A model generated the notes under the pieces. The model was not told the DNA's origin, did no database searches, and was given only the letters and a program-made list of their open reading frames with translations. The translations under genes and the position numbers were made by a program. Shown one piece after another: positions 46,241-57,374 of a stretch of 64,000 nucleotides of DNA (the first letter of the stretch is position 1; each line of letters starts with the position of its first letter). The stretch spans positions 3,542,934 to 3,606,933 of the forward strand of contig NC_019703.1 of the NCBI RefSeq assembly GCF_000317045.1, written 5' to 3'. The DNA is from Geitlerinema sp. PCC 7407 (lineage in GTDB: Bacteria; Cyanobacteriota; Cyanobacteriia; PCC-7407).

Positions 46241-46928
46241 CAGACCGTCTCTAGCGGACCTGCTTGGGCAGGCACTCTGCAACTCCCACGGACACGACCT
46301 CCAGTTAGCCAGAGGCTTTGGGCCATCTACTCTAGTCCGCAAGGGAGACGGAGCGCGGCCCCAAAGCCGTGATCCCCAATTCTGCGCTTGCCGCTGAGGC
46401 TCCGCATAATTTCAGGACGTTCCTGATGGCTTGAGTTAGGCTTGACAAAGTATTAGAGAACGGCAGATTTCTGTCCAGGGTTAGCGTCTTAACTGTTGAG
46501 TCTTCGGTTTATCGTTCACCAGTGCATCTACTGCTTGAGTCATTCATGGGTCTGCCTCACTCACTCAGCCCTCACTCCATCCTTGTTGAGAATTTCTTAA
46601 ACCCTAAGTTTGTCGATCGCTAATCAATCTGCTAGCGAATCAACTTGCGGAAAAACATTTCACCCCTAGGGCAACGAAGGAAGCGCGGGTGCGGTCTCTG
46701 TTGCCCTTGCTTTCGCAGAAGAGTGGATGCTTTTCCGTATAGGGAACCAGGCATCTGGTATTGTTTGCTCACCAGAAAGACTCAGGGTGTTTTTGCAGTC
46801 CACTAGGATTTGCAATGGCTTGAAGCGCTGTCGCTCTTAGAGCAGCATTCACACCTCCATCCCTGTTGTCTTGTTTTGACTTTGTGTTGATGTCCCCGTG
46901 TTCAAATCCTGGTCTTCTCTAGATTTCT
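46241..46928. other. Spacer upstream of the CHASE2-GGDEF-EAL gene
   Basis: About 690 bp. The first ~150 bp may be decayed insertion-element sequence. The rest is AT-richer and should hold the promoter of the next gene, but I see no convincing -35/-10 pair (a TTGACA at 46443-46448 lacks a good -10). No RNA gene is recognised. Confidence 0.4.
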
Positions 46929-49487
46929 GTGCTCGCTAAGTTCTCTCGGCACTTGTATCTCAACTCTTTTTCGGCGCTCCGTCGGCAGCTTCGACAAGGC
47001 ACTTTGAGGCTCACAGGCCCTACATTGAGCCGCTCAATGCTGCTGACTAGCTTGATCATGACGGGGCTAGTTTTGGGTGTCAGGCAGGTAGGCGGCTTGC
47101 AGGCGCTTGAGCTGGCGGCGTTTGACTGGATAGTGCGGCTACAGCCGAATGCAAATCCAGACCCGCGGCTGCTAATTGTGGCGATCTCTGAGACGGATAT
47201 CCAGGCGCAACAGAGCTGGCCGATTTCGGATCGGTCAATGCTGCGGCTTCTGCAAAAGCTGGAGGCGATGGAGCCGGCGGTGGTCGGGCTGGATATTTAT
47301 CGAGATGTGCCTCAGCCGCCGGGGACGCAGGAGCTGCTGAGCTATCTCCGGCAGTCTGATGTGGTCACAATTACCAATATTGGGACGCCGGAAGGTGGAG
47401 GAGTACCGGCTCCTCGGGGCGTTTCTGAGACGCTGGTGGGCTTCAATGATGTGGTGCTCGACCCGGATGGGGTGATTCGCCGAAACCTGCTGTTTGCGTC
47501 GGATCAGGGGAAGGTGCTGCACAGTTTTTCGCTGCGGCTGGCGCTGAGATATTTGGCGCTTCAGGGGATTGAGCCGGCCAGCAGTGCCCGCGATCGCTCG
47601 GTGATGCGGCTCAGGAATCGGGTGTTTGAGCCGCTGTCGCCGACGGCGGGGGGCTACCAAGATTTGGATGCGCGGGGCTACCAAATTTTGATGCATTACC
47701 GGTCGTCGACGAGTATCGCGCGGCAGGTGACGCTGACCCAGGTGCTCCAGGGCGAGGTGGATCCGGACTGGGTGAAGGGGAAGGTGGTGCTGATTGGGGC
47801 GACGGCTCGCAGCACGAAGGATTTGTTTGCGACGCCCTACCGGTCTGCTTCGCGGCCGGAGCATTTGACGGCGGGGATTTTGATTCAGGCTCAAATGGTG
47901 AGCCAGATCTTGGGGGCGGTGCTGGATGATCAGCGGCTGATTTGGTTTTGGGGTGATGGGGGGGAGGTGCTGTGGATTTTGGGCTGGTCGCTGATCGGGG
48001 GGGTTTTGGCCTGGCGGGTCTATCATCCGGCGCTGCTGGGGGTGGGGGAGGCGATCGCCCTGAGCGGGCTATTTGGGCTGTGTTTTTTGGCCTATACCCA
48101 GGCGGGCTGGATCCCGCTGGTGCCGGCGGCGATCGCGCTGGTGGTCACCAGTGCAACGGTGGTCACCCAGCGGGCAGTCTACAGCGCCTTTCACGATGAC
48201 CTGACGGGGCTGCCCAACCGGGCCATGTTTAGCAAGCTTCTGCAGCGGGCGATCGCCCGCACCCACCACCAGCCCGACTATTTGTTTATCGTGCTGTTCT
48301 TGGGGCTAGACCGCTTCAAGACGATCAACGAAAGCCTGGGCCACACGGTGGGCGATCGACTGCTGGTGTCAATCGCCCAGCGGTTGCGGGCCTGTCTGCG
48401 ACCGGGAGATCGCCTCGCCCGCGTCGGCGGCGACGAATTCGCCATCTTGCTCGAAGCCGTCGATGACCTCAGCACCGCCATGCAGGTCACCCACCAGGTG
48501 CAGCAAGAGCTGACCCAGTCCTTTATCGTGGACGAGCACGAAATCTTCACCACGGTCAGCGTCGGCATCGCCTTCAACCAGAGCGGCTACGAGCACCGCC
48601 CCGAAGAGCTGCTCCGCGACGCCCACACCGCCATGTATCGCGCCAAGTCCCTCGGCAAAGCCCGCCACGAAATCTTTGCCAAAGGGATGCGCCAGCAAGC
48701 CGTCACCCGGCTCCAGCTGGAAACCGACCTGCGGCGAGCCCTCGAGCGCAACGAATTTCACCTGCGCTATCAGCCGTTCGTGTGTCTCAAAAGCGGCAAA
48801 ATCGCTGGTTTCGAAGCTCTTCTGCGCTGGCAGCATCCCCACCGGGGCCTAGTCTCGCCGGGAGAATTTATTCCGGTGGCCGAAGAAACCGGGCTGATCA
48901 TTCCCATCGGTCAGTGGACCCTCGATCAGGCCTGCAACCAAATCTGTCAGTGGCAGAGCCTCTTTCCCCAGTCGCCGCCCCTCAGCGTCAGCGTCAATCT
49001 CTCCGGCCGCCAGCTTTCCCAGCCCGAGCTGGTCGATCACATCCAGACGGTGCTGACCCAGACGTGTCTGGAGCCCTCCAGCCTGAAACTAGAGATTACA
49101 GAGAGCGTCGTCATGGATGATGTGGAGTCTACGATCACGCTGCTCCAGCGGCTGCGGGGTCTGCATCTCCAGCTCAGCATCGACGACTTTGGCACAGGCT
49201 ACTCCTCGCTGAGCTATCTGCACCGGTTCCCCACCAACACCCTCAAGATCGATCGCTCCTTTGTGAGCCACATGACGGATGCCAGTGAAAATGCAGAGAT
49301 TGCTCGCACCATCATTTTGTTGGGACACAACCTGGGCATGGATATCATTGCAGAAGGAATCGAGACGGCTGATCAACTGGCCCATCTACGGGCTCTTGGC
49401 TGCGAGTATGGCCAAGGCTACTTCTTTGCGCCCGCGCTGGTGGTGGAGGAGGCGGAGGATCTTTTGCGGCGGATGCCAACGTGGTGA
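46929..49487 (+). CDS. CHASE2-GGDEF-EAL membrane receptor for cyclic di-GMP
   Basis: 852 residues. One N-terminal membrane helix (~38-56), an extracytoplasmic CHASE2 sensor (~60-330, including PAVVGLDIYRD and KGKVVLIGATARSTKDLFATPY), three closely spaced membrane helices (~340-410), a GGDEF domain and an EAL domain. GGDEF is intact (RVGGDEFAILLE) and an RxxD inhibitory site (RPGD) lies five residues before it. The EAL domain keeps its metal/catalytic set: GFEALLRW, NLSGRQL, EITESVVMD, IDDFGTGYSS, LKIDRSF. It could therefore both make and degrade c-di-GMP. The start is a GTG at 46929 with no clear ribosome-binding site. The next gene encodes a CHASE2 paralogue 128 bp away. Confidence 0.93.
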   Translation: MLAKFSRHLYLNSFSALRRQLRQGTLRLTGPTLSRSMLLTSLIMTGLVLGVRQVGGLQALELAAFDWIVRLQPNANPDPRLLIVAISETDIQAQQSWPISDRSMLRLLQKLEAMEPAVVGLDIYRDVPQPPGTQELLSYLRQSDVVTITNIGTPEGGGVPAPRGVSETLVGFNDVVLDPDGVIRRNLLFASDQGKVLHSFSLRLALRYLALQGIEPASSARDRSVMRLRNRVFEPLSPTAGGYQDLDARGYQILMHYRSSTSIARQVTLTQVLQGEVDPDWVKGKVVLIGATARSTKDLFATPYRSASRPEHLTAGILIQAQMVSQILGAVLDDQRLIWFWGDGGEVLWILGWSLIGGVLAWRVYHPALLGVGEAIALSGLFGLCFLAYTQAGWIPLVPAAIALVVTSATVVTQRAVYSAFHDDLTGLPNRAMFSKLLQRAIARTHHQPDYLFIVLFLGLDRFKTINESLGHTVGDRLLVSIAQRLRACLRPGDRLARVGGDEFAILLEAVDDLSTAMQVTHQVQQELTQSFIVDEHEIFTTVSVGIAFNQSGYEHRPEELLRDAHTAMYRAKSLGKARHEIFAKGMRQQAVTRLQLETDLRRALERNEFHLRYQPFVCLKSGKIAGFEALLRWQHPHRGLVSPGEFIPVAEETGLIIPIGQWTLDQACNQICQWQSLFPQSPPLSVSVNLSGRQLSQPELVDHIQTVLTQTCLEPSSLKLEITESVVMDDVESTITLLQRLRGLHLQLSIDDFGTGYSSLSYLHRFPTNTLKIDRSFVSHMTDASENAEIARTIILLGHNLGMDIIAEGIETADQLAHLRALGCEYGQGYFFAPALVVEEAEDLLRRMPTW

Positions 49488-49615
49488 GCAAGCGGAGGAT
49501 TTCGCTCATTTGATGGCCAGAGCCAGAGCACCTTGGGGCTGCGCTGGGCCTGGAAAAGGGCAAGCCTGCGGGGGCTGCCGTTGAAGTTGAGCGGGAAAGA
49601 GCGTGCAGTGAAACC

Positions 49616-52093
49616 ATGAGACGATTGCGCCGGTTTTTTCAGGATCTGCGGGGCTGGACGCCTCCGGCGAAGTCTTTGGGCGACTGGCAGCGCTGGCGCC
49701 GCCGGGTTGGACATCCCGTTTTGCTGACCAGTGTGGTGGTGACGGGCGGCCTTTTGGTCGGGCAAGAGCTGGGCTGGCTGGAGGTGGCTGAACTGCAAGC
49801 GTTCGATCGCCTGGTGCAGCTGCGTCCCACGGGAGAGAGCGATCCGCGACTGCTGGTGGTCGGGATTACGGAGGAGGACATCGAGCAGCGTCAGGAGTGG
49901 CCGCTGTCTGACCAAACGGTGGCGGAGGCGCTGGAGATTTTGCAGCGCGATCGCCCCCGGGCCATTGGCGTGGACATTTACCGCTCGACGCCGCAGCCGC
50001 CGGGGCGCGATCGCCTTTTGAAGGCGCTGGCAGCTCCCAATGTGATTGCCATTACCAAGCTAGGAGACGCGACTTCGGCGGGGGTGGCGCCGCCACCGGG
50101 CGTCCCTCCCGAGCGCGTGGGCTTCAATGACTACGTGGTGGACGTGGACGGCACGGTGCGGCGCAGCTTGCTGATCGGCACGGTCGACAATCAGGTGTAC
50201 TATTCCCTCGCGTGGCGACTGGCGATCGCCTATCTGGCCGCAGAGGGCGTCCAGCCGCGCAACCAGCCGCCGAACCTGCGAAGGATTTTCTTGGGAGAGG
50301 CGATCTTGGAGCCCTTGACCCGGCGAGCGGGGGGCTACCACAATCTCGATACGCGCGGCTATCAGCTGCTACTGGACTACCACTCTTTTGATCGGGTGAG
50401 TCGGCAGGTGAGTTTGAGCCAGCTCCTGCGGGGCGAGGTCCAAGAGGAGTGGGTCCGGGGCAAGGTGGTCCTCCTGGGGACGGTGGCTCCGAGCGCCAAG
50501 GATTTGTTTGCGACGCCTTACAGCGCGGCGCGCAAAGAGGCGTACCTCATGCCCGGGGTGACGCTCCACGCTCAGATGGTCAGCCATCTTCTGCGGCTCG
50601 CGGAAGGGGAGGAGTCGCTGTTTTGGGGACTGCCCCAGTGGGCAGAGGGGCTTTGGACATGGGGATGGGCGTTGCTCGCAGGGGCGCTGGCGTGGCGGTT
50701 TCGTCACCCGCTGGCCTGGGGGGCGGCGGTGGCGATCGCCGTTGGCAGTCTGTTCGGCACTTGCTATGTTTTGTTTCTCAATCTGGGCTGGGTGCCGCTG
50801 GTGCCGCCCTTGCTGGGGGCGATCGCCACGAGTGCCGGGGTTTTGCTGTACCTGAACTATCAGGCCCAGCAGGTCCGGCAGGCTATGCTGGCCCGCGTGC
50901 AGGACCAAGAGCGGACCATCGCCCTGCTCCACAGCATCCTGAAGGAAAGTCCCACCGCTCCTAGCCTTCCGTCCGCGATTGGCGAAACAACGGCGCTCTA
51001 TCAGCCCACGGGCGACACCGGCGAGTCAGACGAGGCGAGCACTGTGGTCTATCAGGGCTCCAGCAGCGTCAATGAAGCGAGCACCGTGGTCTATCAGGGC
51101 CAGCCAGAGCAGTTTCCCACGGTGGCGGAGACCTCGAGCGATCCGAACCTGGCCACGACAGACATTGGCTCCAATACGGCCCTTCCTCCCCTGCCTGCTC
51201 CCGTGGGCGATCGCCCTCCCAGCAGCGCCCATCGGTCCAGCCTGATCGGCGGGCGCTACCGCATCCAGAGCACCCTCGGCTCGGGCGGCTTCGGCATTAC
51301 CTACCGCGCCATCGACACCCAGCGACCGCGCGAGCCGGAGTGCGTGATCAAGCGGCTGATGCCAGCCCGCCAAGACACCCGGTTCTTGCAGGTTGCTCGC
51401 CGCCTGTTCAATACCGAAGCCGAAATTCTAGAAGTTCTCGGCCATCACGACCAAATTCCTCAACTTTTGGCCTATTTCGAAGAAAATCAGGAGTTTTTTC
51501 TGGTGCAGGACTTTGTGCCGGGCCACCCGATCGGCGAAGAGCTGCCCATGGACCAGCGCCAGAGTGAGGAGAGCGTGATCAAGCTGCTCGCGGACCTGCT
51601 GGAAATTTTGGTGTTTGTCCACGACCATCACGTGATTCACCGCGACATCAAGCCCAACAACCTGATGCGGCGCGATCGCGATGGACGCCTGATCCTGATT
51701 GACTTTGGGGCGGTCAAGCAGATCCAGCCCTCTGGGACCCTAGACGGGCAAGCCGACGAGGAAACCGTCGCCATCGGGACGCGGGGCTACGCGCCGCCGG
51801 AGCAGCTAGCTGGCCATCCCAATGTCACGAGCGACCTGTACGCCGCTGGCATGATCGGCGTGCAGGCGCTGACGGGCATTTCGCCCTGGCGCTTGCCGGT
51901 GGACCCCGACACCGGCAGCGTCCGCTGGCAGCACTTGGCCAAGGTCAGCGACGAGGTGGGAGACGTCCTCGATCGCATGGTGGCTTATCACTTTAACGAT
52001 CGCTATCCCTCGGCCAGTGCGGCTCTGCGCGATTTTCGGCAGCTGGCGACGGGCGATCGCCGCCCACCGGTCAGCAGTCTGCGCGATCGCTAA
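49616..52093 (+). CDS. CHASE2-domain serine/threonine protein kinase
   Basis: 825 residues. The N-terminal half is a CHASE2 sensor with flanking helices that aligns with the preceding gene (DRPRAIGVDIYRSTPQPPG, GGYHNLDTRGYQLLLDY, RGKVVLLGTVAPSAKDLFATPY). Three membrane helices follow, then a ~100-residue linker containing two copies of EASTVVYQG, then a kinase domain (~545-815): glycine loop LGSGGFGITYRA, Lys in CVIKRLMP, catalytic HRDIKPNNLM, metal IDFGAVK, YAPPEQ. All catalytic residues are present. The linker Thr/Tyr repeats look like possible autophosphorylation sites. The gene is probably cotranscribed with the upstream one. Start ATG at 49616. Confidence 0.93.
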   Translation: MRRLRRFFQDLRGWTPPAKSLGDWQRWRRRVGHPVLLTSVVVTGGLLVGQELGWLEVAELQAFDRLVQLRPTGESDPRLLVVGITEEDIEQRQEWPLSDQTVAEALEILQRDRPRAIGVDIYRSTPQPPGRDRLLKALAAPNVIAITKLGDATSAGVAPPPGVPPERVGFNDYVVDVDGTVRRSLLIGTVDNQVYYSLAWRLAIAYLAAEGVQPRNQPPNLRRIFLGEAILEPLTRRAGGYHNLDTRGYQLLLDYHSFDRVSRQVSLSQLLRGEVQEEWVRGKVVLLGTVAPSAKDLFATPYSAARKEAYLMPGVTLHAQMVSHLLRLAEGEESLFWGLPQWAEGLWTWGWALLAGALAWRFRHPLAWGAAVAIAVGSLFGTCYVLFLNLGWVPLVPPLLGAIATSAGVLLYLNYQAQQVRQAMLARVQDQERTIALLHSILKESPTAPSLPSAIGETTALYQPTGDTGESDEASTVVYQGSSSVNEASTVVYQGQPEQFPTVAETSSDPNLATTDIGSNTALPPLPAPVGDRPPSSAHRSSLIGGRYRIQSTLGSGGFGITYRAIDTQRPREPECVIKRLMPARQDTRFLQVARRLFNTEAEILEVLGHHDQIPQLLAYFEENQEFFLVQDFVPGHPIGEELPMDQRQSEESVIKLLADLLEILVFVHDHHVIHRDIKPNNLMRRDRDGRLILIDFGAVKQIQPSGTLDGQADEETVAIGTRGYAPPEQLAGHPNVTSDLYAAGMIGVQALTGISPWRLPVDPDTGSVRWQHLAKVSDEVGDVLDRMVAYHFNDRYPSASAALRDFRQLATGDRRPPVSSLRDR

Positions 52094-52232
52094 CCAGCGC
52101 GATCGCGCCACTTTCACACCCATCGCTAGCAGCGGGAAAATCCCCTCAGACGGCATCCCGATCAATTTCCGGGAAGTCTGTATGGCAGAATGATGGAAGT
52201 CCCTAGAAATTCATAGGTTTTAGGTAATCCCC

Positions 52233-53360
52233 GTGAGTTCTACTGTCCCAGCCAGCACCTCAGCCAAAGCAACCCGCCGCCCCATCTTTCCCTTTAGCGC
52301 CATCGTGGGCCAAGAGGAGATGAAGTTGGCGCTGATGCTAAATGTCATCGATCCCAAAATTGGCGGGGTGATGATTATGGGCGATCGCGGCACGGGTAAA
52401 TCCACCACCATCCGCGCCCTCGCGGACCTGCTGCCCGAGATTGAAGTCGTCGCCGATGACCCCTTCAACAGCGATCCGCGCGACCCAGAACTGATGAGCG
52501 ATGACGTGCGCGCCCGCGTCGAGAACGGCACCGAGCTCCCCGTCGCTCGCAAAAAAGTCCTGATGGTCGACCTGCCCCTCGGTGCTACCGAGGACCGCGT
52601 CTGCGGCACCATCGACATCGAAAAAGCCCTCGCCGAAGGCGTCAAAGCCTTTGAACCGGGGCTGCTTGCCAAGGCCAACCGCGGCATTCTCTACGTGGAC
52701 GAAGTCAACCTGCTCGACGACCACCTGGTCGACGTGCTGCTCGACTCCGCCGCTTCCGGCTGGAACACCGTGGAGCGGGAAGGCATCTCCATTCGCCACC
52801 CCGCCCGCTTTGTCCTCGTCGGCTCGGGCAACCCCGAGGAGGGCGAACTGCGTCCCCAGCTGCTCGATCGCTTCGGCATGCACGCCGAGATCCGCACGGT
52901 GAAAGAGCCGAACCTGCGCGTCCAGATCGTCGAACAGCGATCGGAGTTTGACCAAGATCCTCCGAGCTTCCTGGAGAAGTACCAAGCTCAGCAGGACGAG
53001 ATCCAGCAAAAGCTGGTCAGCGCCCGCGATCGCCTTCCCTCTGTGACGATCGCCCACAACATGAAAGTGCAGATCTCCCAAGTGTGCGCCGAGCTCGACG
53101 TTGACGGTCTGCGAGGCGACATCGTCACCAACCGCGCCGCCAAAGCTCTGGCCGCCTTCGAGGGCCGCACCGAAGTCACCGTTAACGACATCCAGCGCAT
53201 CATCGCCCTGTGCCTGCGTCACCGTCTGCGCAAGGATCCCCTCGAGTCCATCGACTCCGGCTACAAGGTCGAGAAGATCTTCTGCCGCGTGTTTGGGCTC
53301 CCCGATCCGGAGGCAAACAACAGCGCAACCAATGGCGTTGGCCAACTGAGCGCTCGCTAA
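52233..53360 (+). CDS. chlI: Magnesium chelatase subunit I (ATPase)
   Basis: 375 residues. The AAA+ motor of the ChlI-ChlD-ChlH complex that inserts Mg2+ into protoporphyrin IX, the first step committed to chlorophyll. Walker A is GDRGTGKST; Walker B is [14 protein letters not shown]; the sensor and arginine-finger region is [18 protein letters not shown]. The start is a GTG at 52233; the protein begins [30 protein letters not shown], with the AAA+ core from residue ~17. ruvC begins 3 bp after the stop, so the two form an operon. chlD and chlH are not nearby. Confidence 0.98.
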   Translation: MSSTVPASTSAKATRRPIFPFSAIVGQEEMKLALMLNVIDPKIGGVMIMGDRGTGKSTTIRALADLLPEIEVVADDPFNSDPRDPELMSDDVRARVENGTELPVARKKVLMVDLPLGATEDRVCGTIDIEKALAEGVKAFEPGLLAKANRGILYVDEVNLLDDHLVDVLLDSAASGWNTVEREGISIRHPARFVLVGSGNPEEGELRPQLLDRFGMHAEIRTVKEPNLRVQIVEQRSEFDQDPPSFLEKYQAQQDEIQQKLVSARDRLPSVTIAHNMKVQISQVCAELDVDGLRGDIVTNRAAKALAAFEGRTEVTVNDIQRIIALCLRHRLRKDPLESIDSGYKVEKIFCRVFGLPDPEANNSATNGVGQLSAR

Positions 53361-53363
53361 CGC

Positions 53364-53858
53364 GTGAAACAACGCATCCTGGGTCTCGATCCAGGGCTGG
53401 CTATCTTGGGGTTTGGGGTGGTACTGTGCCCGCGATCGCGATCGCGCCAGGGCGACAGCCTCCCTGAACCCCTTGATTTTGGCGTGATCCAGACCCCCGC
53501 CAACACCGACATCGGCCTGCGCCTCAACACCATCTACGAAGACCTCCACACCCTGCTCGATCGGTGGCAGCCCGACCTCGTCGCCATCGAAAAGTTTTTC
53601 TTCTATCGCATGGGAAACACCATTCCCGTCGCCCAGGCGCGCGGCGTCATTCTGCTGGTCCTCGCCCAGCACCAGGTGCCCCTGATCGAGTTCACCCCCG
53701 CCCAGATCAAGCAGGCCATCACCGGCTACGGCAACGCCGAAAAGCGCGAAGTCCAGGCCGCTGTCGCTCGAGAGCTGTCGCTGAGTGAAATTCCTAGGCC
53801 GGACGACGCCGCCGATGCCCTCGCAGTCGCTCTGGCCGCCTGGTTTCAGCAAAGCTGA
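53364..53858 (+). CDS. ruvC: Holliday junction resolvase RuvC
   Basis: 164 residues, homodimeric endonuclease that resolves recombination intermediates. The four acidic residues are recognisable: Asp in [12 protein letters not shown], Glu in [11 protein letters not shown], and the C-terminal Asp pair in [16 protein letters not shown]. The start is GTG at 53364, three bases after chlI; the gene pair is presumably translationally coupled. RuvA/RuvB are not in the window. pnp follows after 122 bp. Confidence 0.97.
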   Translation: MKQRILGLDPGLAILGFGVVLCPRSRSRQGDSLPEPLDFGVIQTPANTDIGLRLNTIYEDLHTLLDRWQPDLVAIEKFFFYRMGNTIPVAQARGVILLVLAQHQVPLIEFTPAQIKQAITGYGNAEKREVQAAVARELSLSEIPRPDDAADALAVALAAWFQQS

Positions 53859-53980
53859 GTCCCTGGGGAGAAATATTCCCCCCTCCCCTTGACAACCTGC
53901 GATTGTATGCTTAGCAGGCCCAGTTCATCAGTGCTACGATTGCCAGAGAGAATGTGAAAAATGTAAGGAACAAGCATTAC

Positions 53981-56128
53981 ATGGAAGAGGTTGATAAGTC
54001 GATATCCTTCGATGGTCGGGATATTCGGCTCAAAGTAGGCCTGTTGGCCCCCCAAGCAGGCGGCTCAGTCCTGATTGAATCTGGGGATACCTCGGTTTTG
54101 GTCACAGCTACGCGCGCTGGGGCACGAGAAGGCATTGATTTCTTGCCGCTGCTGGTGGATTACGAAGAGAGAATGTACGCCGGTGGCCGGATTCCGGGCG
54201 GATTTCTGCGCCGGGAGGGACGTCCTCCGGAGCGAGCAACCCTGATTTGCCGGTTGATTGACCGCCCGATGCGGCCCCTGTTCCCTCAGTGGCTGCGCGA
54301 AGACATTCAGGTGGTTGCGACCACGATGTCGATGGATGAGCGGGTCCCGCCCGATGTTCTAGCCGTGACGGGTGCTTCGATCGCCACCATCCTGGCCCAA
54401 ATTCCCTTCAATGGCCCCATGGCAGCCGTGCGCGTCGGCTTAGTGGGCGATGACTTCATCATCAATCCGACCTACAGCGAAATCGAGAATGGTGACCTCG
54501 ACCTAGTCGTGGCAGGCTCCCCCGAAGGCGTGATCATGGTGGAGGCCGGCGCTAATCAGCTGCCCGAGCAGGACATCATCGAGGCGATCGACTTTGGCTA
54601 TGAGGCGGTGCGCGACCTGATTCAGGCCCAGCGCGACCTGATGAAGGAGCTCGGCATCGAGCTGATCCAGGTCGCCCCGCCGGAGGTCGACCCGACTCTG
54701 GAGAATTTCATTCGCGATCGCGCCACCGACGGCATCAAAGCCGTTCTGCGCAAGTTTGAGCTTGATAAGCCCAGCCGCGATGCAGAGCTCGACACGATCA
54801 AAGAGAGCGTCGCTGCGGCGATCGCCGAGCTGCCAGACGGCAGTCCGGTCCAAGCCGTCGTCGCCGAAAGCCCCAAAACCCTGGGCAATGTCTTCAAGAG
54901 CGTGACCAAAGAGCTGATGCGTCGCCAGATCGTCGAGGACGGCGTCCGCGTCGATGGCCGCAAGCTCGATCAGGTGCGCCCCATCAGCAGCCGCGTTGGC
55001 GTCCTGCCCCAGCGGGTCCACGGCAGCGCCCTCTTCCAGCGGGGCCTCACCCAGGTCCTGTCGGTCGTGACCCTCGGGACCCCCGGCGATGCCCAGGAGC
55101 TCGACGATCTGCACCCCGACGAGCAGAAGCGCTATCTGCACCACTACAACATGCCGCCCTACTCGGTCGGCGAGACTCGCCCCATGCGATCGCCCGGTCG
55201 CCGAGAAATCGGTCACGGTGCCCTCGCCGAGCGGGCCATTCTGCCGGTCCTGCCCAAGCAAGAAGAGTTCCCCTACGTGATTCGGGTGGTCTCTGAGGTG
55301 CTGTCTTCCAACGGTTCCACCTCCATGGGCTCCGTGTGCGGCTCCACCCTGGCGCTGATGCACGCCGGCGTCCCCATCACCAAGCCCGTCAGCGGCGCGG
55401 CCATGGGCCTGATCAAGGAAGGCGATGAGGTGCGCATCCTCACCGACATCCAGGGCATCGAAGACTTCTTGGGTGACATGGACTTCAAAGTGGCCGGTAC
55501 CGATGCCGGTATCACGGCGCTCCAGATGGACATGAAGATCAACGGTCTGCCGGTGAGCGTGGTGGCTGACGCCATCAAGCAAGCCTACGCCGCGCGGATG
55601 CACATCCTGGGCAAGATGCTCGAGAGCATCGATACCCCCAGCGCCGAGCTGTCGCCCTTTGCGCCGCGCCTGCTCACCATCAAGATCGACCCCGACCTGA
55701 TCGGTTTGGTGATCGGACCGGGCGGCAAGACGATCAAGGGCATCACCGAAGCAACGGGAGCCAAGATCGACATTGAGGACAGCGGCATCGTCACGGTGTC
55801 TGCGGTGGACAGCCAGAAGGCCAAGCAAGCCCTGCAAATCATTCAGGGCATGACCCGCAAGCTGAACGCGGGCGATGTCTATGTCGGTCGCGTCACGCGG
55901 ATTATTCCCATCGGCGCTTTTGTGGAATTCTTGCCCGGTAAGGAAGGCATGATCCACATTTCGCAGCTGGCGGACTATCGCGTGGGCCGCGTCGAAGATG
56001 AAGTAGCGGTGGGCGACGAGGTGATCGTCAAGGTCCGCGAAATTGATAACAAGGGTCGGATCAACCTGACGCGCTTGGGCATCCATCCTGACGAAGCCAA
56101 TGCGGCTCGCGAAGCGACCAACTCCTAA
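53981..56128 (+). CDS. pnp: Polyribonucleotide nucleotidyltransferase (PNPase)
   Basis: 715 residues, the usual length for the phosphorolytic 3'-5' exoribonuclease, which in cyanobacteria also adds poly(A)-rich tails. Two RNase PH domains frame an alpha-helical linker; the second has the catalytic-site segment [21 protein letters not shown] domain ([19 protein letters not shown], GxxG intact) and an S1 domain ([20 protein letters not shown]...[10 protein letters not shown]) follow. The ATG at 53981 is preferred because [17 protein letters not shown] starts the conserved region; the frame runs to a GTG at 53954. A TTGACA at 53889-53894 may be its -35, with a weak -10. Confidence 0.98.
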   Translation: MEEVDKSISFDGRDIRLKVGLLAPQAGGSVLIESGDTSVLVTATRAGAREGIDFLPLLVDYEERMYAGGRIPGGFLRREGRPPERATLICRLIDRPMRPLFPQWLREDIQVVATTMSMDERVPPDVLAVTGASIATILAQIPFNGPMAAVRVGLVGDDFIINPTYSEIENGDLDLVVAGSPEGVIMVEAGANQLPEQDIIEAIDFGYEAVRDLIQAQRDLMKELGIELIQVAPPEVDPTLENFIRDRATDGIKAVLRKFELDKPSRDAELDTIKESVAAAIAELPDGSPVQAVVAESPKTLGNVFKSVTKELMRRQIVEDGVRVDGRKLDQVRPISSRVGVLPQRVHGSALFQRGLTQVLSVVTLGTPGDAQELDDLHPDEQKRYLHHYNMPPYSVGETRPMRSPGRREIGHGALAERAILPVLPKQEEFPYVIRVVSEVLSSNGSTSMGSVCGSTLALMHAGVPITKPVSGAAMGLIKEGDEVRILTDIQGIEDFLGDMDFKVAGTDAGITALQMDMKINGLPVSVVADAIKQAYAARMHILGKMLESIDTPSAELSPFAPRLLTIKIDPDLIGLVIGPGGKTIKGITEATGAKIDIEDSGIVTVSAVDSQKAKQALQIIQGMTRKLNAGDVYVGRVTRIIPIGAFVEFLPGKEGMIHISQLADYRVGRVEDEVAVGDEVIVKVREIDNKGRINLTRLGIHPDEANAAREATNS

Positions 56129-56190
56129 GCCAGCGCCTTGGGACTGCGCTTTAGGATTGCGCAGTCATTGATCGCTGTATAGCAACTGTT

Positions 56191-56213
56191 AAGCCCGGTT
56201 TGCCCGGGCTTTG
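56191..56213 (+). terminator. Probable terminator of pnp
   Basis: 8-bp stem AAGCCCGG/CCGGGCTT with a 5-base loop, followed by TGCCCGTTTTTG; the T-run is displaced by a few bases. The rest of the 56129-56471 gap shows HIP1 sites and no recognised gene or RNA. Confidence 0.55.
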
Positions 56214-56471
56214 CCCGTTTTTGGGCGATCGCCCCGCCCGCCCTCGCCAGATTGACCTCTACGGATGTCCCCCTAAGGCTTTAGACTGTAGGGTGCATCA
56301 ACAGCAATTTTCCGGTGGCTGACACCAAATCTTGCCTTGCATCTTTGGCGATGGAAATTGCTGGGATACGCGTCCACCGAGGCCCTATCGGCTCAGCGGG
56401 CGATCGCCTCGGACTAGGTCAGCGATGGAGATGCAGTTTGTAGCGTTCTAAAAGATTGACTGGGATCACCT

Positions 56472-57197
56472 GTGCGGAAAATTGTTATCGCTGGTAACTG
56501 GAAAATGCATAAGACCCAGGCCGAGTCCCTGGAGTTCTTGCAAGCTCTGCTGCCTCATCTGACAGAGACATCTGACGACCGAGAAGTTGTGCTGTGTGCG
56601 CCCTTCACCGCCCTTAGCGCTCTTTCCAAGAGCCTGCACGGCAGCCTGATTCGCGTCGGTGCCCAAAACATTCACTGGGAAGACCAGGGTGCCTACACGG
56701 GGGAGATCTCCGGCGCCATGCTCACCGAGCTGGGCGTGCGCTACGTCGTCGTGGGCCACAGCGAGCGCCGTCAGTACTTTGGCGAAACTGACGAGACGGT
56801 CAACCTCCGCCTCAAGGCCGCTCAAAAGCATGGCCTCATTCCCATTTTGTGCGTGGGCGAGACGAAGCAGCAGCGGGACGCTGGCGAAACGGAGGCCGTG
56901 ATCTCGCGCCAGATCGAGCAAGATTTGGTCGGGGTGGATCAGCAGCAGCTGGTAATCGCCTACGAACCCATTTGGGCGATCGGCACCGGGGACACCTGCG
57001 AGTCCAGCGAGGCCAACCGGGTCATCGGCCTGATCCGTAGTCAGCTCAAGAATCCCCAGGTTTCGATCCAGTACGGCGGCTCTGTGAAGCCGGACAACAT
57101 CGACGAGATCATGGCTCAGCCCGAGATCGACGGGGCCTTGGTAGGCGGCGCTAGCCTGCAGCCTGAGGGCTTTGCCCGCATCGTCAACTTCCAGTAG
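56472..57197 (+). CDS. tpiA: Triosephosphate isomerase
   Basis: 241 residues, TIM barrel, interconverts dihydroxyacetone phosphate and glyceraldehyde 3-phosphate in glycolysis and the Calvin cycle. Catalytic residues are visible: Lys in GNWKMHKT, His in [12 protein letters not shown], Glu in [13 protein letters not shown]. The phosphate-binding YGGSVKPDN and GALVGGASL loops are intact. The start is a GTG at 56472 directly at the conserved N-terminus ([11 protein letters not shown]). It may be cotranscribed with folP, 177 bp downstream. Confidence 0.98.
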   Translation: MRKIVIAGNWKMHKTQAESLEFLQALLPHLTETSDDREVVLCAPFTALSALSKSLHGSLIRVGAQNIHWEDQGAYTGEISGAMLTELGVRYVVVGHSERRQYFGETDETVNLRLKAAQKHGLIPILCVGETKQQRDAGETEAVISRQIEQDLVGVDQQQLVIAYEPIWAIGTGDTCESSEANRVIGLIRSQLKNPQVSIQYGGSVKPDNIDEIMAQPEIDGALVGGASLQPEGFARIVNFQ

Positions 57198-57374
57198 GCG
57201 CTGCTGAAAATCGGCTTTGCGGGGCGATCGCCCCGCAGAGTCACCAGAGCGGGGCAGAAAGGGGCGATCGCTCAGTTCTTGCCCCGCTTTGCGGCGCTGT
57301 CCTAGAGCTTTCCCTGAGATCCGGGCTTTGGGCACGCTTTTTATTTTTTATAAATCCAGAGTATATTAGCGGCC

